Shown here piece by piece: positions 9,712-19,188 of a stretch of 24,207 bases of DNA. Under the pieces are notes generated by a model. It made no database searches. It saw only the letters and a program-made list of their open reading frames with translations, and had not been told where the DNA came from. Position 1 is the first letter of the stretch, and each line of letters begins with the position of its first letter. Source of the stretch: Chromera velia (Eukaryota; Sar; Chromeraceae). The DNA lies in contig JAHBMJ010001302.1 in NCBI GenBank assembly GCA_018398765.1, positions 6,055-30,261 of the forward strand, written 5' to 3'. The position numbers and the translations under genes were made by a program.

Positions 9712-9906
9712 ATCTTCGAGGTTAATCCGTCATCTAGTCTCTCAAATGAGTTCCCAATCTCCCCTCACACTCTTCGGACTTTCATCTCCAACCACCTCAA
9801 CAAGCTTGAGCAAGTGTCCAAGGATCTCCAGCAGCATGATCGCCGCCACTTCGCCATGAGCCGCCCATCCAGCAGCTGCCACCAGTTGCTGCCAAGACTG
9901 CACTGA
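9712..9906 (+). CDS. Possible exon or gene fragment, unrecognised
   Basis: An open stretch of 64 codons follows an acceptor-like TCTCAG at 9706-9711 and ends in TGA at 9904-9906. It includes NKLEQVSKDLQQHDRRHF and SSSCHQLLPRLH. The amphipathic composition looks protein-like, but there is no ATG near the start, no recognised family, and this length can arise by chance. The overlapping minus-strand frame (9742-9972) is an alternative with equally little support. Confidence 0.15.
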   Translation: MFEVNPSSSLSNEFPISPHTLRTFISNHLNKLEQVSKDLQQHDRRHFAMSRPSSSCHQLLPRLH

Positions 9907-10426
9907 GCCATCAGTGCACCATCTGCTCGCACCTGCTTTAGGGGCCGCCAAGAACTGGGAGTGCCGCACCATTACTGCTGGAATTTGCTTGTCTGCTTAC
10001 AAGGATCATTGAGGAGGCAAGGTTTCGGAAGCACCTCTTTGGAGAGGGAGATTGGGGAGGGATTCTTCCATCTTTGTTTGGCCATCGCCATGTCTTCTGC
10101 TAGTTAACGTCCATCTGTGTGCACACCGGCATGAGAGAAGATACAAAGACACTCCGCTGAGTTGCGAATGCAAGGTTTGCAGCGTTTGTTTTCTCTTGTT
10201 AGGCAGTCACTGTGAGTGCAAACTGTGTATGTGATCGAACTCTTTGATGGAGAAGCGTACAAGGCACGATTTGTTCTATTTTTCTGCACAGCCACTGCAT
10301 GAATTCTTTCTTTTTCTGTTGCTTTTCCAGTGTTGTGAAGTGCTCATCTTTTGAAAGGTAACAGACAGCCAGACCTAAGAGGTAGGCCGAAGAAAGGCAA
10401 AATTAAGAGGCAAGCCGGAGACAGAC

Positions 10427-10491
10427 AGTCTTGTGATGCCTAGCCCTCTGATCTTGTTCTTGTGACTAGTCTTGTGATGCCTAGCCCTCTG
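10427..10491 (+). repeat. Exact 24-bp direct repeat, 41 bp apart
   Basis: Bases 10427-10450 recur exactly at 10468-10491 (core TGATGCCTAGCCCTC). The rest of 9910-11580 holds only short reading frames without motifs, an A-run near 11036-11046, and no RNA gene that I can recognise. Confidence 0.7.
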
Positions 10492-11715
10492 TCTCTCTGC
10501 TAACCTTTCATGTGTGGTCTTCAATCTTCAACACTCACAGGCAAGTGAAAGTAAGAAAAGATTTCATTGGCTCTCAGGCAGTCAGACCAAAAGGCTGTTT
10601 CATTCTCTTTATCTTTATGTTTCCCTGGTGTTTCGCTTCTATTTCTTTCTCTTTACAAAGCTTGCATAGAAACGTAATCAAGGGGCGGAGTTGACGTATA
10701 GGGTACTAGCCTGCCGCGTATCCATGCTTGCTTTTGGACCCAGCGGGCCGAGCGTGCAGGCCGTACCACGTGGTATCGAGGCCTCGTACTGGCCGGGATA
10801 GGATTGCCGCACACGTATTCGATTTTGTACGATTTGTGCTGCACGTATTTAGTACCAGCCAGTTCAGATCGATTCACTTCATACAGCACTAGCTGATTGA
10901 ACGTCTTTTAGCTGTTCGTTCTACTCTGCCTTGACGGACAGACTATTTCATGAAGTAGTTCCACCATCATGGAGATCTAGCTCTGCATTCTGTTTGACCA
11001 TCATTTGGTCATTCTTTTTTCGTACTTTTTTATGCAAAAAAAAAAAGATCATAAAAAGATCGTAAAAATGTGGGGGAGGTATTGCAAGGGTAGGTGGTGA
11101 AAAGAGTGGAAAGGAAATAGAGAAGAAAATAGGTGTCACTGACAGCCAGAAGATTATGACTCCTGGGGAGGAGGGCTACACGCCAATTGCAATTCTTATA
11201 AGCAACAGGTAGCAACAGGAACGGAAGTAGGTGGGTTAGGCCTGGAGCAGTGCAAAGAGTGGCTGAAGCAAACGCAGCCGCGGCCTGAGCGACAGATACA
11301 GCTGTAGCTTAGCCTGTGTCTGTAGAGGAGTCCGGCTTTGAGCAGGCTGTAGAGCAGCAGCAAAAGTCAGTAACCCAAAAACGTAGTCTCCCGTCTCCAT
11401 GCAAAGCCCCTCAAATGCAAGAATCCCCAAGCAGAGACAGAGGTAAAATAAATGCTCCAACGCTGGGGAAAATTTAATCAAAAAGCTCCTGGAAGGAGAG
11501 AGAGGGGGGGTAGAGAGCACTGGCTTTCTTGTCTCGAGGGCTTTCTAGGATTTGCTAGTGGTGTCGATTGTGTCATGTCGTCTTCATTGCTGTCGAAAGT
11601 AAGTCTGAGTGACCTCTAGACTTCATCTTCAAATCTACCTCAAATCTGGTCAGATTTGAGCTTGAAGATAAAATTAAATCAAATCAAATCAAATCCTATC
11701 AAATCAAATCTGGTC

Positions 11716-11810
11716 TCTAGAGATATGGTCATCTCGTCATAGATAGATAGGCATATCCGGTCATATCGCCCCATATCGTTACATATCGTAGATATGAGAT
11801 TCTTTGTAGG
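11716..11810. repeat. CATATC-rich island (third of three)
   Basis: Repeated CATATCG and GATATG words, in the opposite overall orientation to the second island, immediately outside the right inverted arm ending at 11715. Confidence 0.5.
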
Positions 11811-12198
11811 TCATAGATAATAGTAGTTTAAATATTAATTAGTTTTACAGTATTTTATAATCAGTTATAAACAGTCAGAATAAATTTAAAATTTAGATTT
11901 TAACTAAGTCTAGCTGTATAAAAAAAAATTGTTAGATATTAGTAAGTCTGGGGATATTGTATCTTTGTCAAGTAGTTTCTATTGTTAAAGTAATTATTTC
12001 CTGTTAATTTAAACATCTATAACTACTTAATCGAAAGTCTCAAATATTGACCGGCTAAGTTTTACTGAGCTTTAAATTATAAAAAAAAAATGATAGAAAT
12101 TAAGTAAAATTAAGTAATACAGAGTATTGATAGATAAATATGTATCTAATTAATAGTATCTACCGAGTCACACCAAGTAATGCCGATTATAACATAAA
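11811..12198. other. AT-rich spacer without genes
   Basis: Strongly AT-rich DNA with A-runs and TTAAT-type words and no reading frame of note. It ends at the target site of the LTR element. Confidence 0.5.
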
Positions 12199-12203
12199 CG
12201 TAC
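12199..12203 (+). repeat. Left 5-bp target duplication CGTAC of the LTR element
   Basis: CGTAC precedes the left LTR. CGTGC follows the right LTR at 17087-17091, differing by one transition. A 5-bp duplication fits LTR retrotransposon integration. Confidence 0.5.
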
Positions 12204-12589
12204 AGAAAGACATACCCTCCATAGCGTGCTTAGGCTACAGGCATTAATGGAAGCCTGGAATGAATGTGTGTGTGAAATGTGTAGATGACTCATGGTCGTA
12301 TGTCAGTGATGCACGCATATAAGACATGTGCGGAGGCATCCGCCCACACTGCATACAGACTGAGTGTCATAGTGAGCGATACATGATGCATGCATGGAAA
12401 GATGCATGCATGCGCATAAGTGATTTGCCAATACAGAAGTAGACGATGCCACTACAGTACGTCTGAATGAACAGAAAAACAATAGATGGATGTTTGTATG
12501 ATATAAGCTTCTGAGAACTTCTTTCTAGACTTCTTTAAGCAGATGTAGAACGCTGGTAGGAGTCACCATAGTCACCAAGAATTCTTTTT
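12204..12589 (+). repeat. Left LTR, 386 bp
   Basis: It begins AGAAAGACAT and ends GAATTCTTTTT. It aligns end to end with 16713-17086 with one gap, a 12-bp tandem duplication of ACTTCTTTCTAG present only in this copy. By hand I count about 20 substitutions over 374 aligned bases (~95% identity), all but one of them transitions. Confidence 0.85.
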
Positions 12590-12607
12590 GGTGATGCCAG
12601 CGAGAGG
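12589..12607 (+). other. Candidate primer-binding site
   Basis: TGGTGATGCCAGCGAGAGG starts at the last base of the left LTR. A TGG start complements the CCA end of a tRNA. I could not identify which tRNA. Confidence 0.4.
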
Positions 12608-12650
12608 TTAGCTCGAACCTCGATCCCTGTAGGCAGGAGAGACTGGTAGA

Positions 12651-12989
12651 ATGAGGATGCGAGGCAGGTTTTGTATGAGGGCACTCGAGCTTAGAGAGAT
12701 TGTCCAGGTAGAATGGGTGTGGCGAGGAGTAGAGTCTCCTGAGCCCGTGTTGACCCTCACCGACGTCTACACGCAGGAGCACAGAGTTTTCTTTGCGTGG
12801 ACGTCCAGTCCTGAACAAGCTGTGGAAACCTTCTGTCGTGGCATCATCGTCCGTGATGTTCTTGAAGACGGGAAGCTTCAAGAACTGGTGCGAGAAGAGA
12901 TGTCCTTCCACTTGGATCCTTCATTCCTCCGGACTGGAGGGATACCGGAAGAGCCACTGGCAGGGAGGTGGAGAGAGGGACGGACATGA
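12651..12989 (+). CDS. Protein-like ORF at the 5' end of the LTR element interior, unrecognised
   Basis: ATG at 12651 opens 112 codons ending in TGA at 12987-12989, in the position where gag would lie. It is mixed and acidic (EPVLTLTDVYTQEHRVFFAW, KLQELVREEMSFHLDPSFL) and unlike the Lys-rich frames downstream. No CCHC knuckle or capsid motif is seen. Another frame then continues protein-like (RHFYWNPDRVCQIG) to a GTGAGT donor-like site at 13126, so a frameshift or a short intron may separate two parts. It could be a gag remnant or a captured host gene fragment. Confidence 0.3.
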   Translation: MRMRGRFCMRALELREIVQVEWVWRGVESPEPVLTLTDVYTQEHRVFFAWTSSPEQAVETFCRGIIVRDVLEDGKLQELVREEMSFHLDPSFLRTGGIPEEPLAGRWREGRT

Positions 12990-13708
12990 GCATGCGCAGC
13001 TCAGTCGATCCGATCCCGTCTATCTTGTCCGTCCGTCTTCGGACAGTTCCGAGCCATGCTGGGGAGCGATAGAGGACGCACCAGTGCGCCACTTTTACTG
13101 GAATCCCGATCGAGTATGCCAAATTGGTGAGTCTTTTTCGTGGGGAATGCTGTAGTGAGGCAGAAGTCTTAGAAAAGACAGACCAGAAAGGCCGAAAGGC
13201 AAAGGAATGTCTTTGGGAAGGATCAAGTAAGAATGCAGAATGGAAGGGACAGCCAAAAGGCAAAGCTGGTGCAAACAACGTGCATATAGCAAGCCATCAC
13301 GGAGGCACGCAGAAAGGCACGCAGGTACTAGACACAAAGGGAGTCACAAGAGAGGCTTCAGACAGATTCAGAAGGAGTGGAGCTAGAAAGTCCACAGACG
13401 CACAGACAAAAAAAGTGCAGGCAGAACCAAAAGCGGGAAAGCCCACACATTTTCTAGCGCAATCACGAGTGGCAGAGAAAAAGAAGAGAGAGAGCTGTCC
13501 AGTGAGGGATGGCAGAAAGGCATGCACACACCACAAGGCAGACAAGGAAGGTCAGCAAGGCCACAAAGCCAGGCAGAGTGGTGCAAGCCGCAGTTCCTGG
13601 AAGGGCCACACTGTGACAGAGCCTACAGACAGACAGAAACCAAAGACAACGCCCTAGACAACGCCTGTTGCAGCCAGAGAGCCAAAGGCGAGACAGACAG
13701 GGCCAGAC

Positions 13709-14596
13709 TTGAAGCAAAGAGCAAGAGTCCCCAACCCACAAAAGAAAAAGAGAGCACTAACGACATCTGGAAGAGATAGAGATCCCCAGATAGAACTTGA
13801 GATGCACAAACTGCAAAGAAGTGCTGTAAAGTCCGAGGAAAACAGAGTTAGACAGCCAGAAGTGCAGGAAGTAAAAATCCAAGAAAAACAGAAAAGACAC
13901 AAGGCAACAAAGAAGAGGCAAAGGAATAGACAGGCCGCTACAAGGAATCAGAAAGGACAGATAGGCATAGCACAACACACGGGAACACCTCCAGTACTGA
14001 GGGACCCAGCTGAAGGCCTGACGCTGTCATTCTCCACGATACGTCCTCCCATCCTGGAGCGTTCACGTCCGGTGGGGGAGTGGGAGAACCAAAGAGAAAG
14101 TGTCACTGCCATTCACACTCTGAATCAAATACGAGAGAGTGCTGAGGGAAGAGAGATTCAGAGAGCGGGTACATTCTCGCTATGCAACAGTGATAGTGCG
14201 AACGCCCCTCAACGCATGTCTTGGGCGGGGGTGTGTGAGAGAGACGAGACGCCCTGTGACACCTCAAAGAAGGTGTGGCCCCAAAGAGTGGCTAAGAAAA
14301 GAATCCCAATTCTCAATGAGAGGGAGAAGAAGAAATCACAGAAAGAACATCAGACCCGTCAGAACTGCAGAAAGAGAATTGCCCAATCAAAGAAGACGGC
14401 AGGTTGTGAGGATTATCGAAGAGAGACAAAGACGGATATAGAGACGGCAATACAGGTGCTCTCGTCCGTGCCTTGGGTGGGGGGGTGCAGATCTCCGACA
14501 CCAGCCGTCACACCCTGCGGCACGGAGCGCACAGCCAGTCTACTATCCACACATCACAGCAGTGATGACAGCCACAGCACGTACGAGAAGCTCTGA
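13709..14596 (+). CDS. Long Lys/Arg/Gln-rich reading frame inside the LTR element, doubtful
   Basis: An open frame of 295 codons with no ATG at its start (first in-frame ATG near 13803). Composition is dominated by Lys, Arg, Gln, Glu, Thr and Ser, as expected from A/G-rich DNA read in a stop-poor frame. A similar Lys-rich frame lies at 13124-13657. No retroviral domain motif is visible. I list it because of its length and its place in the element, not because coding is shown. Confidence 0.15.
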   Translation: MKQRARVPNPQKKKRALTTSGRDRDPQIELEMHKLQRSAVKSEENRVRQPEVQEVKIQEKQKRHKATKKRQRNRQAATRNQKGQIGIAQHTGTPPVLRDPAEGLTLSFSTIRPPILERSRPVGEWENQRESVTAIHTLNQIRESAEGREIQRAGTFSLCNSDSANAPQRMSWAGVCERDETPCDTSKKVWPQRVAKKRIPILNEREKKKSQKEHQTRQNCRKRIAQSKKTAGCEDYRRETKTDIETAIQVLSSVPWVGGCRSPTPAVTPCGTERTASLLSTHHSSDDSHSTYEKL

Positions 14597-16701
14597 AGTG
14601 ATGACAATCTCAAGGAAGAGATGGGAGACAGTTGACAAAACGTAAGAGAGTGACCAGTGCATTGCAGAGTAGGGTTTGTTGGGAGCAGTGTGGAAGATTG
14701 TACTCATTATCTCCACAGCTGCCATGATGACCATCTTCCTACCAGAGAAACTTTTTCAAGTGTGGTTTCCCACAGCAGTTGCATGCGTGCTTCTGCTTCG
14801 ACTGGTCTCCATTTCACAGCAATCATTCCACTCGCAGCTGAGGAGTACGAAGGCGAAGAAAGAAGGGGATCACGATGGGATTCGGTGTGGCATTAGTGCC
14901 CACATGTTTGCATCCACCAGAGATGGCGCATACGCAGAGACGAGGTTGGGATGCACCGCCCCAGATAAGAAGAATGCACAACAAGCAACAAAGAAGTCAC
15001 TTTGATGAAAACGTGTGGAGATGAAGTGAAGAGGCACATGCGTATGCCACTGCGCTTGTCGATCAGTACATGTCCCAGTGAGACAATGCATTTGAGTGAA
15101 TCATAGAACCAACATGAAGTGAATGGACTGAGTGAAGGAGTCTGTATCTCTGAATGAGAAAACCAAGAGAGTATTCTTTATCTGCCTTGCATGCTTTGGC
15201 TGGGGGGGTGAATGAATGATATGGTACTGTCCTTCCCTGCAGCCGTCAGCAAGCAAGAGAAGAGACAAGAAGAATAGAGAAGGTAAGGCAGAAATGCAAG
15301 AGGAGAAATTCATGTTCTTCCCTCCTACCTATCCCTTATTCTTTCCTAGCATTCCCCCTCAATCTTCCATCCCCCCTCAATCTTCAGTCTTTCTCCCTTA
15401 TCTTCTTCTTGATTCCTCTCTGCAATGAGTGCTATGTCCATATCAGAGAGGGAAGACAGAAGAGAGGAAGACAGGACAGAAGATGTGTGCGTTCCAGAGG
15501 GAAAAGGAACAAACGATCTGCAAATGATGCACTGTACTGTCTGCACAGTAGAAAAGGAGGGGAAAGAAAGAAATGCAGGTGCTCTGCATATGCAATAAAG
15601 AAAGGGAAAACAAAGAACGAATGCTGAATGCATGCACATAAAAGAGGGAAGTGAGGAAAAGATCAAAGGAATGTGAGGAAGCTGAGTGCATACACATGAT
15701 TCCTGTCTTTGGGTCCTCAAAGAGGGACCTGTATGTCTTTTCCTATTACAGTATATTCAACTCTCCTCTACACAGATTCTACTGCAAAGAAGTCAGACAA
15801 GTCCAAACATGGACAGCAGGTAAAAAAAAGCCAGCCTGAGCCAGCCAGCAAGCAAGATGTCCATCTGAGTGACTGAAGGGAATGAAAAGGAATGAAATGG
15901 AAGAAACATGGCTGCAGGCTGATGGAAATGGCTTGAAAGATCGATGCTTCGGCTGGAGGGGTGAATGATGAATGAACCAGCCGAGTCTTAAAGCATTCCG
16001 AGAGCAAAGACCAAAGCTAGCAAAGAGCAAAGAAGAAAGGGATAATGGAAGTCCAAAAGGAAATGATGAAAAACAAAGAGGAAAGGGGGATAGGAGCAAG
16101 ATAGGTGATCGATCCGAGATAGAAAGGCATGCCTGTGTGGTAAAGAGACGTGCATGAATATGCATGCATGTACATAACAATGCCTACATCTAATCTCGCC
16201 CTCTTCTATCTCTACGTTGTTCGATGTTGTGTTTTCCATGCATTTTTCTACAATCTGTTCTATCTGTCTTTCAATCTTTAGTCTTGTTGCAGTGATTGCG
16301 TTGAGTGCAAAGCAGAAGACACAGCTAGTTGCAAAGTCTACTGCATAATGAGACATAGAAAGGAACAGAAAGATGTGCCGATAGAATAAAAGCAAACAGA
16401 AGAAATAAAGACAGATCAGAAGCGTGTGAAAATGTGTGTGGACTTCTGCCATACGCTTTTATACTGTGTCACTGTCAAAGTCAATCAGAAGTATACTTGC
16501 AGCCATGATGAAGGCTTGCAAAGGAAAAAAAGAAAACACGGAGGAGCATGAATTGACTGAATGACAGTGAAGTAAGAGGGATATGAAATGAGAGATTTCA
16601 TGAGGACCTGTAAGATCTAGAAGAGGTGAGAAAGCTTATGTCATTCGAATCAGTCGAGCGTGTACGAACATGCAAAGACATAATCGATGCAGTATGTTCG
16701 G

Positions 16702-16712
16702 ATGGGGGGGTG
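16702..16712 (+). other. Polypurine tract before the right LTR
   Basis: A GGATGGGGGGGTG stretch immediately precedes the AGAAAG start of the right LTR, the usual position of the plus-strand priming tract. Similar G-runs followed by TGAATGA or TG occur upstream near 14477, 15199 and 15953. Confidence 0.5.
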
Positions 16713-17086
16713 AGAAAGACATGCCCTCCATAGCGTGCTTAGGCTACAGGCATTAATGGAAGCCTGGGGTGAATGTATGTGTGAAATGTGTAGATGACTC
16801 ATGGTCGTATGTCAGTGATGCACGCATATGAGACATGTGCGAAGGCATCTGCCCACACTGCATGCAGACTGAGTGTCATAGTGAGCGATACATGATGCAT
16901 GCATGGAAAGATGCATGCATGTGCATAAGTGATTTGCCAATACAGAAGTAGACGATGCCATTACGGTACGTCTGAATGAATAGAGAAACAATAGATGGAT
17001 GTCTGTATGACATAACCTTCTGAGAACTTCTTTAAGCAGATGTGGAACGCTGGTAGGAGTCACCATAGTCACCAGGAATTCCTTCT
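16713..17086 (+). repeat. Right LTR, 374 bp
   Basis: It begins AGAAAGACAT and ends GAATTCCTTCT, followed by the target duplication CGTGC. About 95% identical to 12204-12589 by hand alignment. Confidence 0.85.
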
Positions 17087-17111
17087 CGTGCTATGAACAC
17101 CTTGAACGTTT

Positions 17112-17282
17112 AAGGTAAAAAAGGGCCGCTTGGTGTAAGTGGGTGAAAAATTAAAAGGGACCGGCCTTTTAAAGGGCCGATTTGCCCCGAACATCCATGG
17201 TAAAAAAAGGGCCGCTTTGTGCAAAAAAAGGGCCGCTTTGTGTAAAAAAAGGGCCGCTTTGTGCAAAAAAGGGCCGCGCGCT
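17112..17282 (+). repeat. 21-bp minisatellite, AAAAAAGGGCCGCTTTGTG units
   Basis: A lone unit near 17115 is followed by four consecutive units at about 17200-17282, with small length changes and a GCGC expansion in the last. In one frame it encodes a repeated KKRAALC peptide, but no gene surrounds it. It lies between the LTR element and the HD-domain gene, about 400 bases upstream of the latter's ATG. Two copies of CATGCATGCACCC follow at about 17291 and 17329. Confidence 0.8.
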
Positions 17283-17662
17283 TTGTGCCTCATGCATGCA
17301 CCCGCAGTCCGCGCGCACACCCGTCTCCATGCATGCACCCGTATCCGCCCCATGCATTCAAAAAAACGCGAAGGTCAGACGAACCGCGCTTTAATTTTAA
17401 TTCCGTCGCTTCATTGAATCGTCCAACCGCTTTGATCGAAAAGTGCTGTACATAGACTGCAGAATCACAGTAGTCAAACCTCCACCGGGTGTCAGACTCA
17501 AACTCAATTGAGATCCTGGAGACGTCGCTGTATTGAAAAGAAGCGCCTGCAGTTCCATGGACTGAAGCCTTGAGGCAACCCCTTGCGCAAAGACATTCGG
17601 AGACGGTTGAGCTAGCCAGCTGGAAATCGATTTCTTTTTTTGTTTAAGTTACTGCTGAAGCC

Positions 17663-19155
17663 ATGCCGACCGCTGCTGACCAGCCCAAGAGCTGCTCTGA
17701 CTATACTGCTCTCAAAAATGCGACGGTGGATGACATTAATCTCATGGCAGAGTGCTACAAGTCAGTCAGAGACTCTGCGGTGCAAGCCGGAAAGGCTTCT
17801 GTGAACTGATGAACACCTCTCTCTCATTTGCCATGTATCCGCAGAGTCGTGTGCTCCCCCCAGAAGCTCGCAGACCGTCTCCTTGACATGCTGAAGGCGC
17901 AGAAGGGAGAGGAATTTAAGCTCGGACAGCCCATCGATCTCTACACTCACGGACTTCAGGTCAGATTGTCCTTCGTGCCCGTCTACGTAACTCGCCTTCA
18001 ATCTGTGGCCGTGTAACATGTGTTCTAACTCGGAAAATCGACACCACCTACCGGCCTCTATTTGCACACGCATAATTACTATTTGCACACGCATAATTAA
18101 GCTGCTCTTGTCACGTATTGTGGACTGCTCACGCTTTCTTCTTTGTGTTCTTTTCTGCAGACTGCCACGCGCGCTATGAGAGACGGCGCCGACGAGGAAA
18201 CGATCGTCGCCTGCCTCCTCCACGACATTGGCGAACTGCAGTGTCCCCACAACCACGGGGATGTGATTGCATCCCTACTGAGGCCGTACATCTCTCCGGA
18301 TACATGGTCAGTCTGTCAGGCGCCTGCCACGGCAGTCAGTGTGGAAGGAATGGGGGTGGGTCTGTTGAACTCACTGTCTTTCTGGCTTGTTTGTTTCTCA
18401 TACTGCCGAAGTCATCGTGGCGGTGGGTCTTTGCATGCCTGCCTGCTCATTTTATTGTTTTCACGCGTTTCTGATACACCCGAGAGTGAATCGGCCCCCT
18501 TGTCAGTGTGTTCTTCAAAAAGTCCGTCCGTCCGTCTACAGGTCGTGTAGCTCGGCCAGCCGTAAAATCCGTCTCACTTGTATCGGGTCCGAGTGTTGTT
18601 TGTTTTGTCTCTTCGCGATCCTCTGTTGTCTTCCATGTGGCTTCCTTTCTGTTTGGGTCGATGCGCTTTGGAGTGTCCACTGCTCTTCTCTGGACGTGTG
18701 TGTGCCCAGATCCGGTCGTGCGCCTATGTGTGCCCCCCACTTCCATCGCACTGCCCGCCTCGCCTGCTTCCTTGACCTCTTGTGTGCAGGTGGGTGCTTG
18801 CAAACCACGAGGTCTTCCAGGGGTACTACTACTTCCAGCATGTAGGAGGCAACAAGAACAGCAGAGATGTGTACAAGGACCATCCGTGCTTCCAGAAGTG
18901 CGCGGACTTCTGTGAGAAGTCAGTCTTTTGAGTCTGGAGGGACGGGACTCACTCTTTGGAGGGGAAACGAATATCGGAGTTGCTCGCCTGTCAGGGAGCT
19001 TTTGGGCGTTTCATGTTGCGAGTGTGAAAGAGTGGGAGAGGCATATCAATATCTATTTCTGCGAGCGTGGGTGCCTGTGTCAACGCCGTTGTCTCTGTGT
19101 ATTTCAGTCTCTGTGTGCCCCCCGGTCTGTCTGTCTGTCTGTCTGTCTGCCTGCC

Positions 19156-19188
<33 letters not shown>

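Larger units (their letters stand above)
9585..11715. mobile_element. Possible inverted-repeat (foldback-like) element with GATTT-repeat arms
   Basis: Left arm from 9585 reads GACCAGACTTGATTTGAT then more TTGAT repeats. The reverse complement from 11715 reads GACCAGATTTGATTTGAT with the same kind of continuation. Related words (CAAATCTGACC, TCAAATCAAATC) recur further inside both arms. The arms are flanked by GATATG-type islands on both sides in roughly inverted orientation (compare CGATATGTAGCGACATGG near 9372 with the complement near 11785). I found no convincing target duplication and no transposase inside. The simple-sequence nature of the arms lowers confidence. Confidence 0.35.
12204..17086 (+). 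mobile_element. LTR retrotransposon derivative, 4.9 kb, without recognisable pol (LARD-like)
   Basis: Direct terminal repeats of 386 and 374 bp bracket a 4.1-kb interior. They are flanked by CGTAC/CGTGC and have short inverted tips (AGAA...TTCT in the right copy). The interior starts with TGGTGATGCCAGCG, a TGG-initial stretch expected of a tRNA primer-binding site. It ends with GGATGGGGGGG, a polypurine tract, just before the right LTR. These fix the orientation as plus. The interior is purine-rich on the plus strand and gives Lys/Arg/Gln-rich reading frames, but I see no protease DTG/DSG in context, no reverse transcriptase YxDD, no RNase H and no integrase HHCC/DDE pattern. It therefore resembles a large retrotransposon derivative moved by another element's enzymes. 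Full-length structure with ~5% LTR divergence implies a fairly old insertion. Confidence 0.75.

Noticed and set aside
12589..12630. GGTTAGCTCGAACCTCGATCC resembling a tRNA T-arm on the minus strand
   Set aside because: Stem and loop positions do not satisfy the T-arm pattern and no D or anticodon arm accompanies it; it is better read as the area of the LTR element's primer-binding site.
14676..15005. 109-codon frame with two hydrophobic stretches inside the LTR element, possibly envelope-like
   Set aside because: It has no ATG at its start, no glycosylation or cleavage pattern, and the hydrophobicity is limited to ~45 residues; chance is a sufficient explanation.
17200..17282. Regular repeats that might suggest a CRISPR array
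   Set aside because: The units are contiguous with no unique spacers, the host is eukaryotic, and no cas genes are present: it is a minisatellite.
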